Below are positions 6,753 through 17,800 of a stretch of 64,000 nucleotides of DNA, piece after piece. Source of the stretch: Pseudomonas sp. ABC1 (lineage in GTDB: Bacteria; Pseudomonadota; Gammaproteobacteria; Pseudomonadales; Pseudomonadaceae). A program made the position numbers and the translations under genes. Positions within the stretch are counted from its first letter, which is position 1. Every line of letters begins with the position of its first letter. The stretch spans positions 62,001 through 126,000 of the forward strand of contig NZ_CP058349.1 in assembly GCF_013395055.1 (NCBI RefSeq), written 5' to 3'. The notes below the pieces were generated by a model, which saw only the letters and a program-made list of their open reading frames with translations, did no database searches and was not told the origin of the DNA.

Positions 6753-8141
6753 ATGAGCCAGAGTCAATCACTGATCATCTTTATGCTGTTGCCGGAAACT
6801 AGCGCTTACAACGCCAGCTTTACCCTGGCGCGTCTTCTGCGGGAGCAAGGGTATCGTATTCTTTATGGCGGACCGGAGCGTTTCGAGGAGCATGTGCAGG
6901 CTCAAGGATTCGGTTATGAACGCCTTGAGGTCCCTGAGCCGGATTTCATCAAAACACCAGAAGGGCAGCCTGAACCAGGGCTTATTGGCCGTTGGCTACG
7001 CACTCGCAGGGTCATCCAATACTATCGACGTGAGTCGCGCGACTTGATGGAGCGCAGTGTAATCAGGTTTGCCGAGATCAATCCGGCGCTGGTGCTCTTC
7101 GATCCACTGATCTGGCCTTACGCCGAGCTACCTTTGCGCAGTGGTGTGCCCATGATTGCCTTCAGTACGACGTTGGCATCTTACTTTAATCTTCAGGTGC
7201 CGCCTGTATTCTCCGGGCTCCCTGTTGGTGACCCTGGTCGTTGGCAAGTACGGTTGCGTAATATGCTTGCTTGGAGCCGTTGGATTCTGAGGGCACGTTT
7301 CAATCTGTTCATGTATGAAAAAGTATGGCCTCTGTTTTATGGGCTACCACCACAAACCAATGGTCTTAATCGGATACAGCAGTTGGGAGGAGCTTTTCGC
7401 TGGGGTGAATATGGCCCGCGCTTGATCTTACCGGAACTGGTAGTTGCTCCTTGTGAAGTGGATTTTCCCCAGCTCGTCGCATCCAATGATCGGACCTACA
7501 TTGGTGCCTGTGTAGATATTTCCCGAACTGATGGTGAGTTCGATTGGGGGGGGATCGATCGGAGCAAACCTTTAGTCTATTGTTCTCTGGGAACTTACAG
7601 CGAGTGGTTCCGGAATGGCCGTGGTCTCTTTGGTGCTGTGATCGAAGCACTGATGCAGAGAGAAGATCTGCAGGCTATTGTGCAGCTTGGCAATGTCGCC
7701 GATGCAGAAGCTTTTGGAGAGCTGCCGGAGCGAATCCGCTTGGTTAAACGGGTTCCCCAGCTAGAAGTTTTGGAGCGGGCGGACATATTTATCACTCATG
7801 GTGGATTCAGTTCTACTCGGGAAGCTTGTTATTTCGGGGTTCCAGTTGTTTTGTTCCCATACTGCAACGACGGGCTGGGAAATGCAGCACGGTTGATCTA
7901 CCACGGGATGGGGGTCAGTGGGGATTTTTCTAGTGTTTCTGTGTCAGTTGTGTTGGGCTTATTGGAGGAAATACAAAAAGAGCCGTACCGGGTGGCGGCT
8001 GAACGCATGCAGGTCTATTTCCGGCAGCAAGCCGATTGCCGGGCTGGGCTTGAGTTTATCGAGCGCTTCCTGTCATCGGATAGAAACTTTCAGAGTCCTG
8101 TAAATCTTAGACTGTTTGGCCCAGAGGAACACTCCACTTAA
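6753..8141 (+). CDS. GT-B fold glycosyltransferase of the UGT/MGT family
   Basis: Predicted soluble glycosyltransferase (462 residues) that would transfer a sugar from an NDP-sugar to a small acceptor. The N-terminal acceptor-binding half begins SLIIFMLLPETSAYNASFTLARLLREQGYRILYGG. The donor half has VYCSLGTYSEW (near residue 275), VKRVPQLEVLERADIFITHGGFSSTREACYFGVPVVLFPYCNDGLGN with the family's HGG signature near residue 349, and a short helical tail. A Shine-Dalgarno AGGAG (6742-6746) precedes the ATG by 6 nt. It lies upstream of the NRPS operon, shares its orientation, and has its own PvdS-like box. Sugar tailoring of siderophores by this fold is known (IroB in salmochelin synthesis) but is not a usual part of pyoverdine loci. 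Acceptor and sugar are unknown. Confidence 0.82.
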   Translation: MSQSQSLIIFMLLPETSAYNASFTLARLLREQGYRILYGGPERFEEHVQAQGFGYERLEVPEPDFIKTPEGQPEPGLIGRWLRTRRVIQYYRRESRDLMERSVIRFAEINPALVLFDPLIWPYAELPLRSGVPMIAFSTTLASYFNLQVPPVFSGLPVGDPGRWQVRLRNMLAWSRWILRARFNLFMYEKVWPLFYGLPPQTNGLNRIQQLGGAFRWGEYGPRLILPELVVAPCEVDFPQLVASNDRTYIGACVDISRTDGEFDWGGIDRSKPLVYCSLGTYSEWFRNGRGLFGAVIEALMQREDLQAIVQLGNVADAEAFGELPERIRLVKRVPQLEVLERADIFITHGGFSSTREACYFGVPVVLFPYCNDGLGNAARLIYHGMGVSGDFSSVSVSVVLGLLEEIQKEPYRVAAERMQVYFRQQADCRAGLEFIERFLSSDRNFQSPVNLRLFGPEEHST

Positions 8142-8196
8142 ATTCCGTGTTTCTCAGGTTTATTGCCTAATTAGACGTTACTCAAAATCTTTGCTC

Positions 8197-8218
8197 CCTC
8201 TTCCATGTGTGGAAGAGG
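8197..8218 (+). terminator. Hairpin between glycosyltransferase and NRPS operon
   Basis: A perfect 9-bp stem CCTCTTCCA/TGGAAGAGG has a TGTG loop 56 nt past the glycosyltransferase stop. No T-run follows, so it is a plausible but unproven transcript end. It separates the upstream gene from the NRPS promoter at 8258. Confidence 0.45.
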
Positions 8219-8257
8219 CTAGCGTCGTAAACCCTTCCCTGATGTGGTGGGGCCTTT

Positions 8258-8281
8258 TAAATAACATTGATCGAGCTTCGT
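8258..8281 (+). promoter_or_regulatory. PvdS-type iron-starvation promoter of the NRPS operon
   Basis: TAAAT (8258-8262) stands exactly 16 nt from CGT (8279-8281), 57 nt upstream of the first NRPS start codon. The spacing matches the PvdS consensus exactly, although the CCC extension seen in the minus-strand boxes is replaced by AAC. Confidence 0.75.
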
Positions 8282-8337
8282 TCTTACCGATACGACAGGC
8301 CTCAGGGCCACGCCGCTGACCAGTAAGGAACGAATGC

Positions 8338-11300
8338 ATGAACGCCGAAAACGCCCATAAACTCGCCCGCCGTTTCATAGAGCTTCCCTTGGAAAAGCGC
8401 CGCTTGTTTCTTGATGGGTTGAGGGCGGAAGGGGTCGACTTCTCCCTGTTCCCCATCCCTAGCGACATCGTCAGCGATGAGAGCGATAGGCTCTCGTATT
8501 CCCAGCAGCGCATGTGGTTTCTCTGGCAGCTCGACCCTCAGAGTCCTGCCTACAACCTACCTATGGCAGTGCGCCTGAAGGGTGAGTTGGACAGATCTGC
8601 TTTGCAGAGCGCCTTCGATGGCCTGGTGGCCCGGCATGAAACCTTGCGCAGCCACTTCAGCGAGCAGGATGGCCTTGCCCGTCAGCACATTGCCGAGCCA
8701 TTCGCGGTGACCATCGACCAGCATGACCTGAGTACCGTCGAAACCAGCGAGCGCGAAGAGCAAGTTCGCTCATTCGCCGATGCTGAGGCCCTGGCACCTT
8801 TCGATCTGACCAGTGGGCCACTGTTACGTGTGCACTTGCTGAAGCTGGCCGCCCAGGAACATGTGTTGTTGCTGACCCTGCACCATATCGTCGCCGATGG
8901 CTGGTCCCATAACGTTCTGATCGACGAGTTCACTCGCCTCTACGACTCGGCCTGCAGTGGCATTGAAGCGACCTTGCATCCGCTACCGATCCAGTACCGT
9001 GACTACGCCCTGTGGCAGCGCAGTTGGCTGGAAGCCGGAGAGCAGGCGAGGCAACTGGCATATTGGAGCGACAAGTTGGGTGACGATCACTCCCAACTGG
9101 AGCTACCTACCGACCACCCGCGCCCATCGGCACCCAGTTACAGGGGGGCTCGCTACGAATTCCAGGTCGAGCCGGCCTTGGTAGAGCGCTTGCGAGATTT
9201 GGCCAGAGAGCAGGGCGTAACCCTGTTTATGGTGCTGCTGGCCGCCTTCAAGGTGCTGTTGCAGCGTTACAGTGGACAACAGGTGATCCGTGTCGGTGTG
9301 CCGGTGGCCAACCGTAATCGTTCTGAAGTGGAGGGGTTGATTGGCTGCTTTATCAACACCCAGGTACTGCATACAGAAATCGACCCGCTGATCGATGTGG
9401 TCGAGCTGCTGCAGCGGATCAAGGAAACCGCTCTGGGCGCCCAGGCGCATCAGGATCTGCCGTTCGAGCGACTGGTGGAAGCGCTAGACCTGGATCGCAG
9501 CCTTAGCCATAACCCGCTGTTCCAAGTGCTGTTCAACCACCAGCCCAATGTGGTCGATGCAGGGCAAATCAGTACCCGTTCCGGGTTAGGCCTGGAAAAG
9601 GTTCTACTGGACCGTCACAGCGCACGTTTCGATCTGTCGCTGGACACCTACGAGAGCGCCGGTCGACTGCATGCTGTATTCACCTATGCGCTGGACGTGT
9701 TCGATGGCGACACGGTCAGGACCTTGCAGCAACACTGGTTGCAACTGTTGGAAGGTCTGACGGTTGAATCGAAGTGTGTGGTCGGAGAACTGCCTCTGTT
9801 GCTAGCTGAGCATGAGGCCAAAGTGGAACAGGTCGAAACCTATGCTGCAGATCGCTGTATCCATCATCTGATCGAGCAGTCTGCGAAGACCGAGCCACTC
9901 CACGTTGCGGCAGTCAGCGGTGAGCAGCAAGTCGACTACCAGACTCTCAATGAACGTGCCAATGCCGTTGCGCAGGTGTTGCTGGACAGTGGCACACAAC
10001 CCGATCAGCGCGTAGGTGTTATTGCTGACCGTTCCATCGAAATGTTGGTGGGTATTCTGGCAGTACTGAAGTCCGGTGCCGCCTACCTGCCACTGGAACC
10101 TGATCAGCCCCGCGAGCGCCTGGATTTCATGCTGGCTGACAGCTCGGTACAGTTGGTGCTGGTCAGCGCAAGCTGGAGCGGTGAATTGCCGGGAGGCATA
10201 GTCCGTATTGAGTTGGATAAAGCCCCGCGCTCTACCAAAACGCCCATGGTGAATATCAACCCTGCCAATCTTGCTTATGTGATCTACACCTCCGGCACCA
10301 CCGGCTTGCCGAAAGGCGTGGGTATCAGCCATGCCGCTTTGGTCAACTATGTGCAGGGTATGTCGTGTCGCCTGCCAATGGATGACCTACACAACCTAGC
10401 CATGGTCACCACCCCGGCTGCGGACTTGGGGCATACCCTGTTCTACGGCGCGCTGTGCAGCGGCAAGACCCTACATATGCTCGACAAGGACAGCGTACTC
10501 GATGCCGAAACCTTCGCGGCTTATATGAATCATCATCGGATCGATACGTTGAAGATCGTTCCATCCCACCTGCAGGCCATGCTGGCTGCTGGTGCTTCAG
10601 CATTGCCAACGCGCTGCCTGATCGTCGGTGGAGAAAGCTGCTCTACTGGCCTACTGGAGCATATCGCATCGCTGGCGCCTGAGCTTCAGGTGATCAACCA
10701 CTATGGCCCGACTGAAACCACTGTTGGCGTGCTTACCCATGAGGTGAGAGGCCAGCCGCTGCTGGGGCGTCCCTTGGCTAATATCCGTGCGAAGGTTTTG
10801 AGCGACTGCCTACAAGCGGTACCAGGCTCCGCCCGCGGCGAGTTGTATATTTCCGGCGCAGGTTTGGCCCGAGGCTATCTGGGTTGTGCGGCACTGACTG
10901 CCGAGCATTTCGTGCCCGATCCGATTGGCGCCGAGGGCGAGCGTATGTATCGCACCGGCGACTGGGTACGCCGCAATGCCAAGGGCGAGCTGTTGTTCGT
11001 CGGCCGTATGGACGGCCAAGTGAAGATTCGTGGCTACCGCGTCGAGCTGGCGGAAATCGAAAGCCAACTGCGGCAATTACCGAGCATTAGTAATGCCGTC
11101 GTACAAGTCATTGGTGATGACATCAATCGGCAAGTGGCCGCCTGGCTGGTGCCGGCAGTGACTTTGGCCGATGAGGCCGGACAAAAGCTCTTCCTTGATG
11201 ATATCCGCCGTGAACTCAAACAGCGCCTGCCGGAGCATATGCAGCCAACCCATATGCTGGCGCTGGAGCGACTGCCCGTCACCGCCAACGGCAAGGTTGA

Positions 11301-14300
11301 CGTCAAGGCTTTACCTGAACCAGTAGCGAACGTGGTGAGCTATGTAGCTCCAGTCACGCAACTGCAGACCCAGTTGGCCGAGGTGTGGGGACAAGTGCTG
11401 CGGGTTGAGCGAGTAGGGCTGACGGATAATTTTTTTGCTCTGGGTGGGCATTCGCTGCTGGCGACCCAGGTGGTATCGAGGGCTCGAAAACAACTGGATA
11501 TGGATATTCCGCTGCGGGCTCTGTTCGATACTGCTGACCTGCAATCCTTCGCTGCATCGGTACAAGGCATTGGGCGTTTCGAGGAGAGTTGCATCGAACT
11601 CTTGGACCGCAGTACACCGCTGGCGGTATCCCATGCCCAGCATCGTCAATGGTTGTTCTGGAAGCTTAATCCGCAAAGCACCGCCTATAACACACCATTG
11701 GCGGTAAGGATGCGTGGCAGCCTGGATCGACAAGCGCTGCAGGCTGCCCTGGATACTCTGGTCGCCCGCCATGAATCTCTGCGTACTGTTTTTGAAGAGC
11801 AGGGCGGCCAGCCATGGCAGCGGATACTACCAGTTGGCAGCATGCCTATCGGCTATGAAGATCTGGCAGGTCTGGAGGAAGAGGATGTCACCCGCAAGCT
11901 GGAGGAAGAGGTTTTCGCGACTTTCGATCTCGAGACTGGGCCCCTGATACGGGTGAGGCTGTTCAAGGTTGGGGAGGACGAGCACCTGCTCGCAGTGACA
12001 CTCCACCATATCGTCTCAGACGGCTGGTCGATGAGCGTGATGGTGCGCGAGTTTGCCACTACCTACAACGCTTGGGCGACTGGGCAAGTGCAGCAATTTC
12101 AGCCTCTACCGGTGCAATACGTCGATTATGCCACTTGGCAGCGCGAGCGCCTAGCCGACGGTCAGATACAGGAGCAACTCTCCTATTGGAGGACGAAGCT
12201 GGAAGGCGACTTCGATGTTCTTGAATTGCCTGCCGACCGAGTCCGGCCGCAAGTGCAGAGCTACAAGGGGGGGCGCGTAGATATTCGACTATCCGATGAA
12301 CTGACGGAAAAATTGCGTCGCCTTGCAGTCGAGGCCAATGCCACTCTGTTCCATGTGTTCCTGGCAACCTTTGCCATCTTATTGTCGCGCTACAGCGGTC
12401 GGGACAAGACCAACATCGGTGTACCCGTCACCAATCGCAATCGCCTGGAACTAGAGGGGTTGATCGGCTTCTTCGTCAACACAATCGTGGTTCGAGTAGA
12501 TGTAGAGCCGGTTATGGGTTTCCGGCAACTGCTCGAAGCCGTGAAAGAAACGGCTCTGGAAGCCCAGGCCAACAAGGACATTCCCTTCGATGTGCTGGTG
12601 GAGGAGCTGAAACCTGAGCGTGGGCTGGGGTACAACCCTCTGTTCCAAGTGATGTACAACCATCTGCGTGATTTTGGTGAGCAGGTGTCAGCGGATAGTC
12701 TGTATGGTTTGCACGTTGGAGAGGTGAATCTGTTGGAGCGTAGTGCCCAGTTCGACCTGTCTCTGGACACTATGGAAGGCTCCGATGGTGTGACTGCCTT
12801 TTTTAGTTATTCCTCCGATTTATTTGATGTACGGCGAATAGAGCGATTAGCACGCCATTGGCTAAATTTGTTGTATGCAGTTGCAGAGCGACCTTGGCAA
12901 GCCATTTCGGAGTTACCACTGCTGGATCAGGAAGAGCGGGAACAGATCATCTATGAGTGGAACTGTACCGAAGCAAGTTATCCAAGAGAGCAGTGCATTC
13001 ACCAGTTAATCGAAGCCCAGGCCGAGAAAACCCCGGATGCCGTGGCTGTCATGTTTGGTGATCAAGAGCTGACGTATCGAGAGTTGAACAGAAGAGCTAA
13101 CCAACTGGCGCACAAACTCCGAGAGCTGGGTGTAGCTCCGGATGTACTGGTTGGCATCGCGGTAGAACGCAGCCTGGAAATGGTGATTGGTCTTCTGGCC
13201 ATTCTAAAGGCCGGCGGTGCTTATGTGCCTCTGGATCCGGAGTATCCGCAGGAGCGGCTGACTTACATGATGGAGGACAGCCAAGCTTTATTGTTGCTGT
13301 CGCAGTCATCTTTACTGGAGCGTTTGCCCCAAGCTGTGCAGGCAAATGTTCTATTACTGGATAACTTTTCTCTGGAGTCCTATTCCTTCGAAAACCCAGA
13401 AATCCTGCTGACGCCGGGCAATCTGGCTTACAGCATCTATACCTCAGGCTCCACTGGACGGCCAAAGGGTGTATTGATCGAACACCGTAATGTTGCGGCG
13501 CTGATCGGCTGGGCACATTCGGTTTATAGTCAGGAAGATTTACAGGGTGTGTTGGCCTCTACTTCTATCTGTTTCGATCTTTCCGTTTGGGAGCTATTTG
13601 TCACGTTGTCCGCCGGTGGCTATATCGTCCTGGCCAATAATGCTCTGGAGCTTCCCCAGCTTGCTGCTAAGGAGCGTGTCCGTCTGGTCAATACCGTACC
13701 TTCTGCGATCAAGGTGCTGAGTGAATCAGGCCAGATTCCTGAGAGTGTGCGCATCATTAACCTGGCAGGAGAGGCACTGAAGCAATCACTGGTCGATAGC
13801 CTGTACCAGGCCAAACATATCGAGAAGGTCTACGACCTGTACGGTCCCTCGGAAGACACGACTTATTCAACCTATACTCTGAGAGCGCTGAATGGGCAGG
13901 CTAATATTGGGGCGCCGATTTCCAATGGTTCAGCCTATCTGCTGAGTAGTTCAATGAATCCCTTGCCTGTGGGGTGTTCTGGCGAAATCTATCTGGCCGG
14001 GGCAGGGCTGGTACGGGGTTACCTCGGGCGTCCAGCATTGAGCGCCGAGAAGTTTCTACCCAATCCGTTCGATAGCAGTGAGCAGGGTGGTGGTCGCCTT
14101 TATCGCACCGGCGATTTAGCCAAGTACTGTGCCGATGGCGTCATCGAATACGCGGGCCGTATCGACCATCAAGTGAAGATTCGTGGTTTCCGTATTGAGT
14201 TGGGCGAGATCGAAGCCCGGCTGCAAGGGCATGAAGCTGTTCGCGAAGCGGTCGTCATCGATATCGAAGGGCCGAGTGGCAAGCAACTGGTAGCCTACTT

Positions 14301-14802
14301 GGTGCCCTCTGCGGATCAAATGGCCGATGCTGAACAACAGGGTGAGCTGCGTACGAGCCTGCGCGACTATCTGAAGGAAGTCCTGCCGGACTATATGGTT
14401 CCGGCCCATCTGTTGTTCTTGGACAAGCTGCCTCTGACGCCCAATGGAAAGTTGGACCGCAAGGCATTGCCGAATCCTGAGGTCAATCAGTTACAGCAGG
14501 AATATGTCGCGCCACAAAGCGAGTTTGAACAGCGTATTGCGGATATCTGGGCTGATGTACTGAAGGTCGAGAGAGTTGGCTTGACCGACAACTTCTTCAA
14601 TTTGGGTGGTCATTCCCTTTTGGCTGTTCAAGTTATTTACCAAATCAATGCCAAATTGGACATTGATTCACCTCTGCAACTGATTTTTGAGAGACCAGTA
14701 TTGAGTGATTTCTCTATGAGTTTAGAGAGCTGCAGTTTGGCGCTAAGTGAAGCCGGCTTGAGCGATATCGAAAAACTGATGAACGAAATGGCAGAGGCCT
14801 GA
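8338..14802 (+). CDS. Pyoverdine-type non-ribosomal peptide synthetase, 2 modules (C-A-T-C-A-T)
   Basis: Cytoplasmic peptide synthetase of 2154 residues. Module 1: condensation (HHIVADG at about residue 182), adenylation (TSGTTG about 652), carrier (LGGHS about 1035). Module 2: condensation (HHIVSDG about 1223), adenylation (TSGSTG about 1703), carrier (LGGHS about 2089). There is no epimerase or thioesterase. I read the first pocket as DLTKIGHVGK, the established aspartate code, and the second as DLWNNALTYK, very close to the known alanine code DLFNNALTYK. The first condensation domain looks like the L-donor type and has no loading module before it. It should therefore accept a chain from another synthetase, in pyoverdine systems PvdL, which is not in the window. 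Shine-Dalgarno AAGGA precedes ATG by 8 nt. The next NRPS starts 2 nt after the stop. Confidence 0.9.
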   Translation: MNAENAHKLARRFIELPLEKRRLFLDGLRAEGVDFSLFPIPSDIVSDESDRLSYSQQRMWFLWQLDPQSPAYNLPMAVRLKGELDRSALQSAFDGLVARHETLRSHFSEQDGLARQHIAEPFAVTIDQHDLSTVETSEREEQVRSFADAEALAPFDLTSGPLLRVHLLKLAAQEHVLLLTLHHIVADGWSHNVLIDEFTRLYDSACSGIEATLHPLPIQYRDYALWQRSWLEAGEQARQLAYWSDKLGDDHSQLELPTDHPRPSAPSYRGARYEFQVEPALVERLRDLAREQGVTLFMVLLAAFKVLLQRYSGQQVIRVGVPVANRNRSEVEGLIGCFINTQVLHTEIDPLIDVVELLQRIKETALGAQAHQDLPFERLVEALDLDRSLSHNPLFQVLFNHQPNVVDAGQISTRSGLGLEKVLLDRHSARFDLSLDTYESAGRLHAVFTYALDVFDGDTVRTLQQHWLQLLEGLTVESKCVVGELPLLLAEHEAKVEQVETYAADRCIHHLIEQSAKTEPLHVAAVSGEQQVDYQTLNERANAVAQVLLDSGTQPDQRVGVIADRSIEMLVGILAVLKSGAAYLPLEPDQPRERLDFMLADSSVQLVLVSASWSGELPGGIVRIELDKAPRSTKTPMVNINPANLAYVIYTSGTTGLPKGVGISHAALVNYVQGMSCRLPMDDLHNLAMVTTPAADLGHTLFYGALCSGKTLHMLDKDSVLDAETFAAYMNHHRIDTLKIVPSHLQAMLAAGASALPTRCLIVGGESCSTGLLEHIASLAPELQVINHYGPTETTVGVLTHEVRGQPLLGRPLANIRAKVLSDCLQAVPGSARGELYISGAGLARGYLGCAALTAEHFVPDPIGAEGERMYRTGDWVRRNAKGELLFVGRMDGQVKIRGYRVELAEIESQLRQLPSISNAVVQVIGDDINRQVAAWLVPAVTLADEAGQKLFLDDIRRELKQRLPEHMQPTHMLALERLPVTANGKVDVKALPEPVANVVSYVAPVTQLQTQLAEVWGQVLRVERVGLTDNFFALGGHSLLATQVVSRARKQLDMDIPLRALFDTADLQSFAASVQGIGRFEESCIELLDRSTPLAVSHAQHRQWLFWKLNPQSTAYNTPLAVRMRGSLDRQALQAALDTLVARHESLRTVFEEQGGQPWQRILPVGSMPIGYEDLAGLEEEDVTRKLEEEVFATFDLETGPLIRVRLFKVGEDEHLLAVTLHHIVSDGWSMSVMVREFATTYNAWATGQVQQFQPLPVQYVDYATWQRERLADGQIQEQLSYWRTKLEGDFDVLELPADRVRPQVQSYKGGRVDIRLSDELTEKLRRLAVEANATLFHVFLATFAILLSRYSGRDKTNIGVPVTNRNRLELEGLIGFFVNTIVVRVDVEPVMGFRQLLEAVKETALEAQANKDIPFDVLVEELKPERGLGYNPLFQVMYNHLRDFGEQVSADSLYGLHVGEVNLLERSAQFDLSLDTMEGSDGVTAFFSYSSDLFDVRRIERLARHWLNLLYAVAERPWQAISELPLLDQEEREQIIYEWNCTEASYPREQCIHQLIEAQAEKTPDAVAVMFGDQELTYRELNRRANQLAHKLRELGVAPDVLVGIAVERSLEMVIGLLAILKAGGAYVPLDPEYPQERLTYMMEDSQALLLLSQSSLLERLPQAVQANVLLLDNFSLESYSFENPEILLTPGNLAYSIYTSGSTGRPKGVLIEHRNVAALIGWAHSVYSQEDLQGVLASTSICFDLSVWELFVTLSAGGYIVLANNALELPQLAAKERVRLVNTVPSAIKVLSESGQIPESVRIINLAGEALKQSLVDSLYQAKHIEKVYDLYGPSEDTTYSTYTLRALNGQANIGAPISNGSAYLLSSSMNPLPVGCSGEIYLAGAGLVRGYLGRPALSAEKFLPNPFDSSEQGGGRLYRTGDLAKYCADGVIEYAGRIDHQVKIRGFRIELGEIEARLQGHEAVREAVVIDIEGPSGKQLVAYLVPSADQMADAEQQGELRTSLRDYLKEVLPDYMVPAHLLFLDKLPLTPNGKLDRKALPNPEVNQLQQEYVAPQSEFEQRIADIWADVLKVERVGLTDNFFNLGGHSLLAVQVIYQINAKLDIDSPLQLIFERPVLSDFSMSLESCSLALSEAGLSDIEKLMNEMAEA

Positions 14803-14804
14803 AG

Positions 14805-17800
14805 ATGGACAAGACAACAGCGGAACGTATCGCCAAACGCTTCGTCGGCCTGTCATTGGGGCAGCGCCGACAGATTCTCGAGAAAATGGCCGAAACCGGT
14901 CAGAGCTTTAAACTTTTACCCATAGTACCGACTCGACATGAGACTGAGCACCTTTCTTTGTCCTACGCCCAGCAGCGTCAATGGTTCCTCTGGCAACTGG
15001 ATCCTGAAAGCACTGCTTACAATATGCCGACAGCCCTCAGATTCAAGGGTGAGCTGGATATTGAGGCCTTAGGCTCCAGCTTCAAGACCCTGATCGCCCG
15101 CCACGAAAGCCTGCGCACCACCTTCCGTCAGGAAGGGGAGCAGGCCGTTCAGGTCATTCATCCAAGGATCAATCTTGCGTTGGATCAGGAGTATCTGGAG
15201 ACGGCGAGTGAGGCGCTGATCCAGTCCAAGGTCGAGGAAGAGGTTGCCAGACCTTTCGATCTGGAGCATGGCCCGCTGGTGCGGGTGAAGCTGCTGCAAC
15301 TGGCCGAAAATGATCATGTTCTGATCCTGACCCTGCACCATATCGTCTCCGATGGCTGGTCGATGCCCATCATGGTCGGTGAGTTGGTTCAGCTTTATGA
15401 AGGCTATCGCACAGGCGAGCAAGTAACTCTGCCGGAACTGCCGATCCAATATGCCGACTATGCCATCTGGCAGCGCAACTGGATGGAAGCCGGTGAGCAG
15501 GAACGGCAACTGGCCTATTGGAAAGAACAACTGGGTGAAGAACAACCGGTATTGGAACTGCCTACCGATCGGTCACGTCCGGCGATCCAGAGTCAGGAAG
15601 GCGCTAACCTCGCTATCGAGCTTGACGACGCTCTCGCACAATCGCTGAAACAACTGGCCCAGCAACAGGGCGTGACCCTGTTTATGCTGTTGCTGGCCAG
15701 TTTCCAGAGCCTGCTGCACCGCTACTCGGGTCAGGACGACATTCGTGTGGGCGTACCCAATGCCAACCGCAACCGGGTGGAAACCGAGCGGCTGATCGGA
15801 TTCTTCGTCAATACCCAGGTGCTCAAGGCCGAGTTCGACCTAGACACCACCTTCAGCGACCTGCTCAAGCAGATCCAGCAGACGGCGCTGGGCGCGCAGG
15901 CTCATCAGGACTTGCCGTTCGAGCAACTGGTCGAGGCGCTGCACCCGGAACGCAGCCTGAGCCATAGCCCGCTGTTCCAGGTGATGTTCAATCATCAGAC
16001 TCAGGTAAAAGGCGAGAGCCGTCGCTTACCAGGACTGACAGTCGAAGGGCTATCTTGGGAAAAGCAGACCGCCCAGTTCGACCTGACACTGGATACTTTC
16101 GAGCACAGCGAAGGTATTGGCGCCTCGTTGAGCTATGCCACGGCATTGTTCGATAAATCCACCATCGAACGGCTGGCCCAGCACTGGCTCAACCTGTTGC
16201 AAGGCCTTGTCAATGCTCCGAGCCAGCGTATTGCTGAATTGCCGATGCTGGCAGAAGCCGAACATCATGCCATTCTGGACCAATGGGACAATACCCATGC
16301 CAGTTACCCAAGTAGTCGCTATGTCCACCAGTTGATCGAGGATCAGGTACGCCAGACGCCGGACTCTGTTGCGGTCATTTTCAATGATCAGCCGTTGACC
16401 TATCGCGAGCTGGATGTCCAGGCCAACCGCTTGGCCCATAAGCTGATCGAGATGGGTGTCGGGCCGGAAGTGCGTGTGGCCATCGCGATGCGCCGTTCGG
16501 CGGAAATCATGATGGCCTTCCTTGCCGTGCTGAAAGCAGGTGGTGCCTATGTGCCACTGGATGCGGCCCATCCTCGGGAGCGGCTGCTGTACATGATGGA
16601 GGATTGCAAGGCCGCCCTAGTGCTGACCCAGAGCGACTTGCTGGATGTCCTGGCGATTCCGCAAGGCTTGGCTACCGTGTTGCTGGATAAGGGCGATGCC
16701 TGGGGAGGCTACCCGAACAGTGCTCCCGCGGTTGCCATTGCCGAAGACAACCTGGCCTATGTGATCTACACCTCCGGCTCCACCGGACAGCCCAAAGGGG
16801 TGGCTGTTTCCCACGGTCCTCTGGTCGCCCATATCCAGGCCATTGCCGACCTGTATGAAACCGGTCCGGCTGATTGCGAGCTGCACTTCATGTCATTCGC
16901 CTTCGATGGTTCTCACGAAGGCTGGATGCCGGCCCTGGCCAAGGGGGCCCGGGTACTGATCCGCGACGATAGCCTGTGGCTACCCGAGTACACCTATGCC
17001 CAAATGCACCAGCATAAGGTGACGATAGGTATATTCCCGCCAGTGTATCTGCAGCAACTGGCCGAACATGCTGCTCGCGAGGGTAATCCACCGGTCACCC
17101 GTATTTACTGCTTTGGTGGTGATGCGGTGCCACAGGCAAGTTACGAGCTGGCTCGAAAGGCGCTGTGTCCCCAATATATCGTTAATGGATACGGGCCGAC
17201 CGAAACCGTGGTGACACCACTGTTGTGGAAGGCGGGTAAGAGCGAGCACTGCGGCGCGGCCTATGCTCCGATAGGTAGGTTGGTAGGGCGCCGCCGTGGC
17301 TACGTATTGGGTAATGATCTCAGCCTATTACCTGCAGGGTTCGCCGGCGAGCTGTATCTGGGTGGTCATGGCGTGGCCCGAGGTTACTTGGATCGACCAG
17401 GGCTTACCGCAGAGCGCTTTGTTCCTGACCCCTTCGGTGATGGGGAGCGTGTATACCGCAGTGGCGACCTGACCCGGGCTCGAGCAGATGGCGTGGTTGA
17501 TTACCTGGGGCGCATTGATTATCAGGTGAAGATTCGCGGGTTCCGTATTGAGTTGGGCGAGATCGAAGCCCGGCTGCAAGGGCATGAAGCTGTTCGCGAA
17601 GCGGTCGTCATCGATATCGAAGGGCCGAGTGGCAAGCAACTGGCGGCCTACTTGGTATCGACTGGGGATCAAACGGCTGATGTCGAGCAGCAGAGTGAAT
17701 TGCGCACGAGCCTGCGCGACTATCTAAAGGAAGTCCTGCCGGACTATATGGTTCCGGCCCATCTGTTGTTCCTGGACAAGCTGCCTCTGACGCCCAATGG

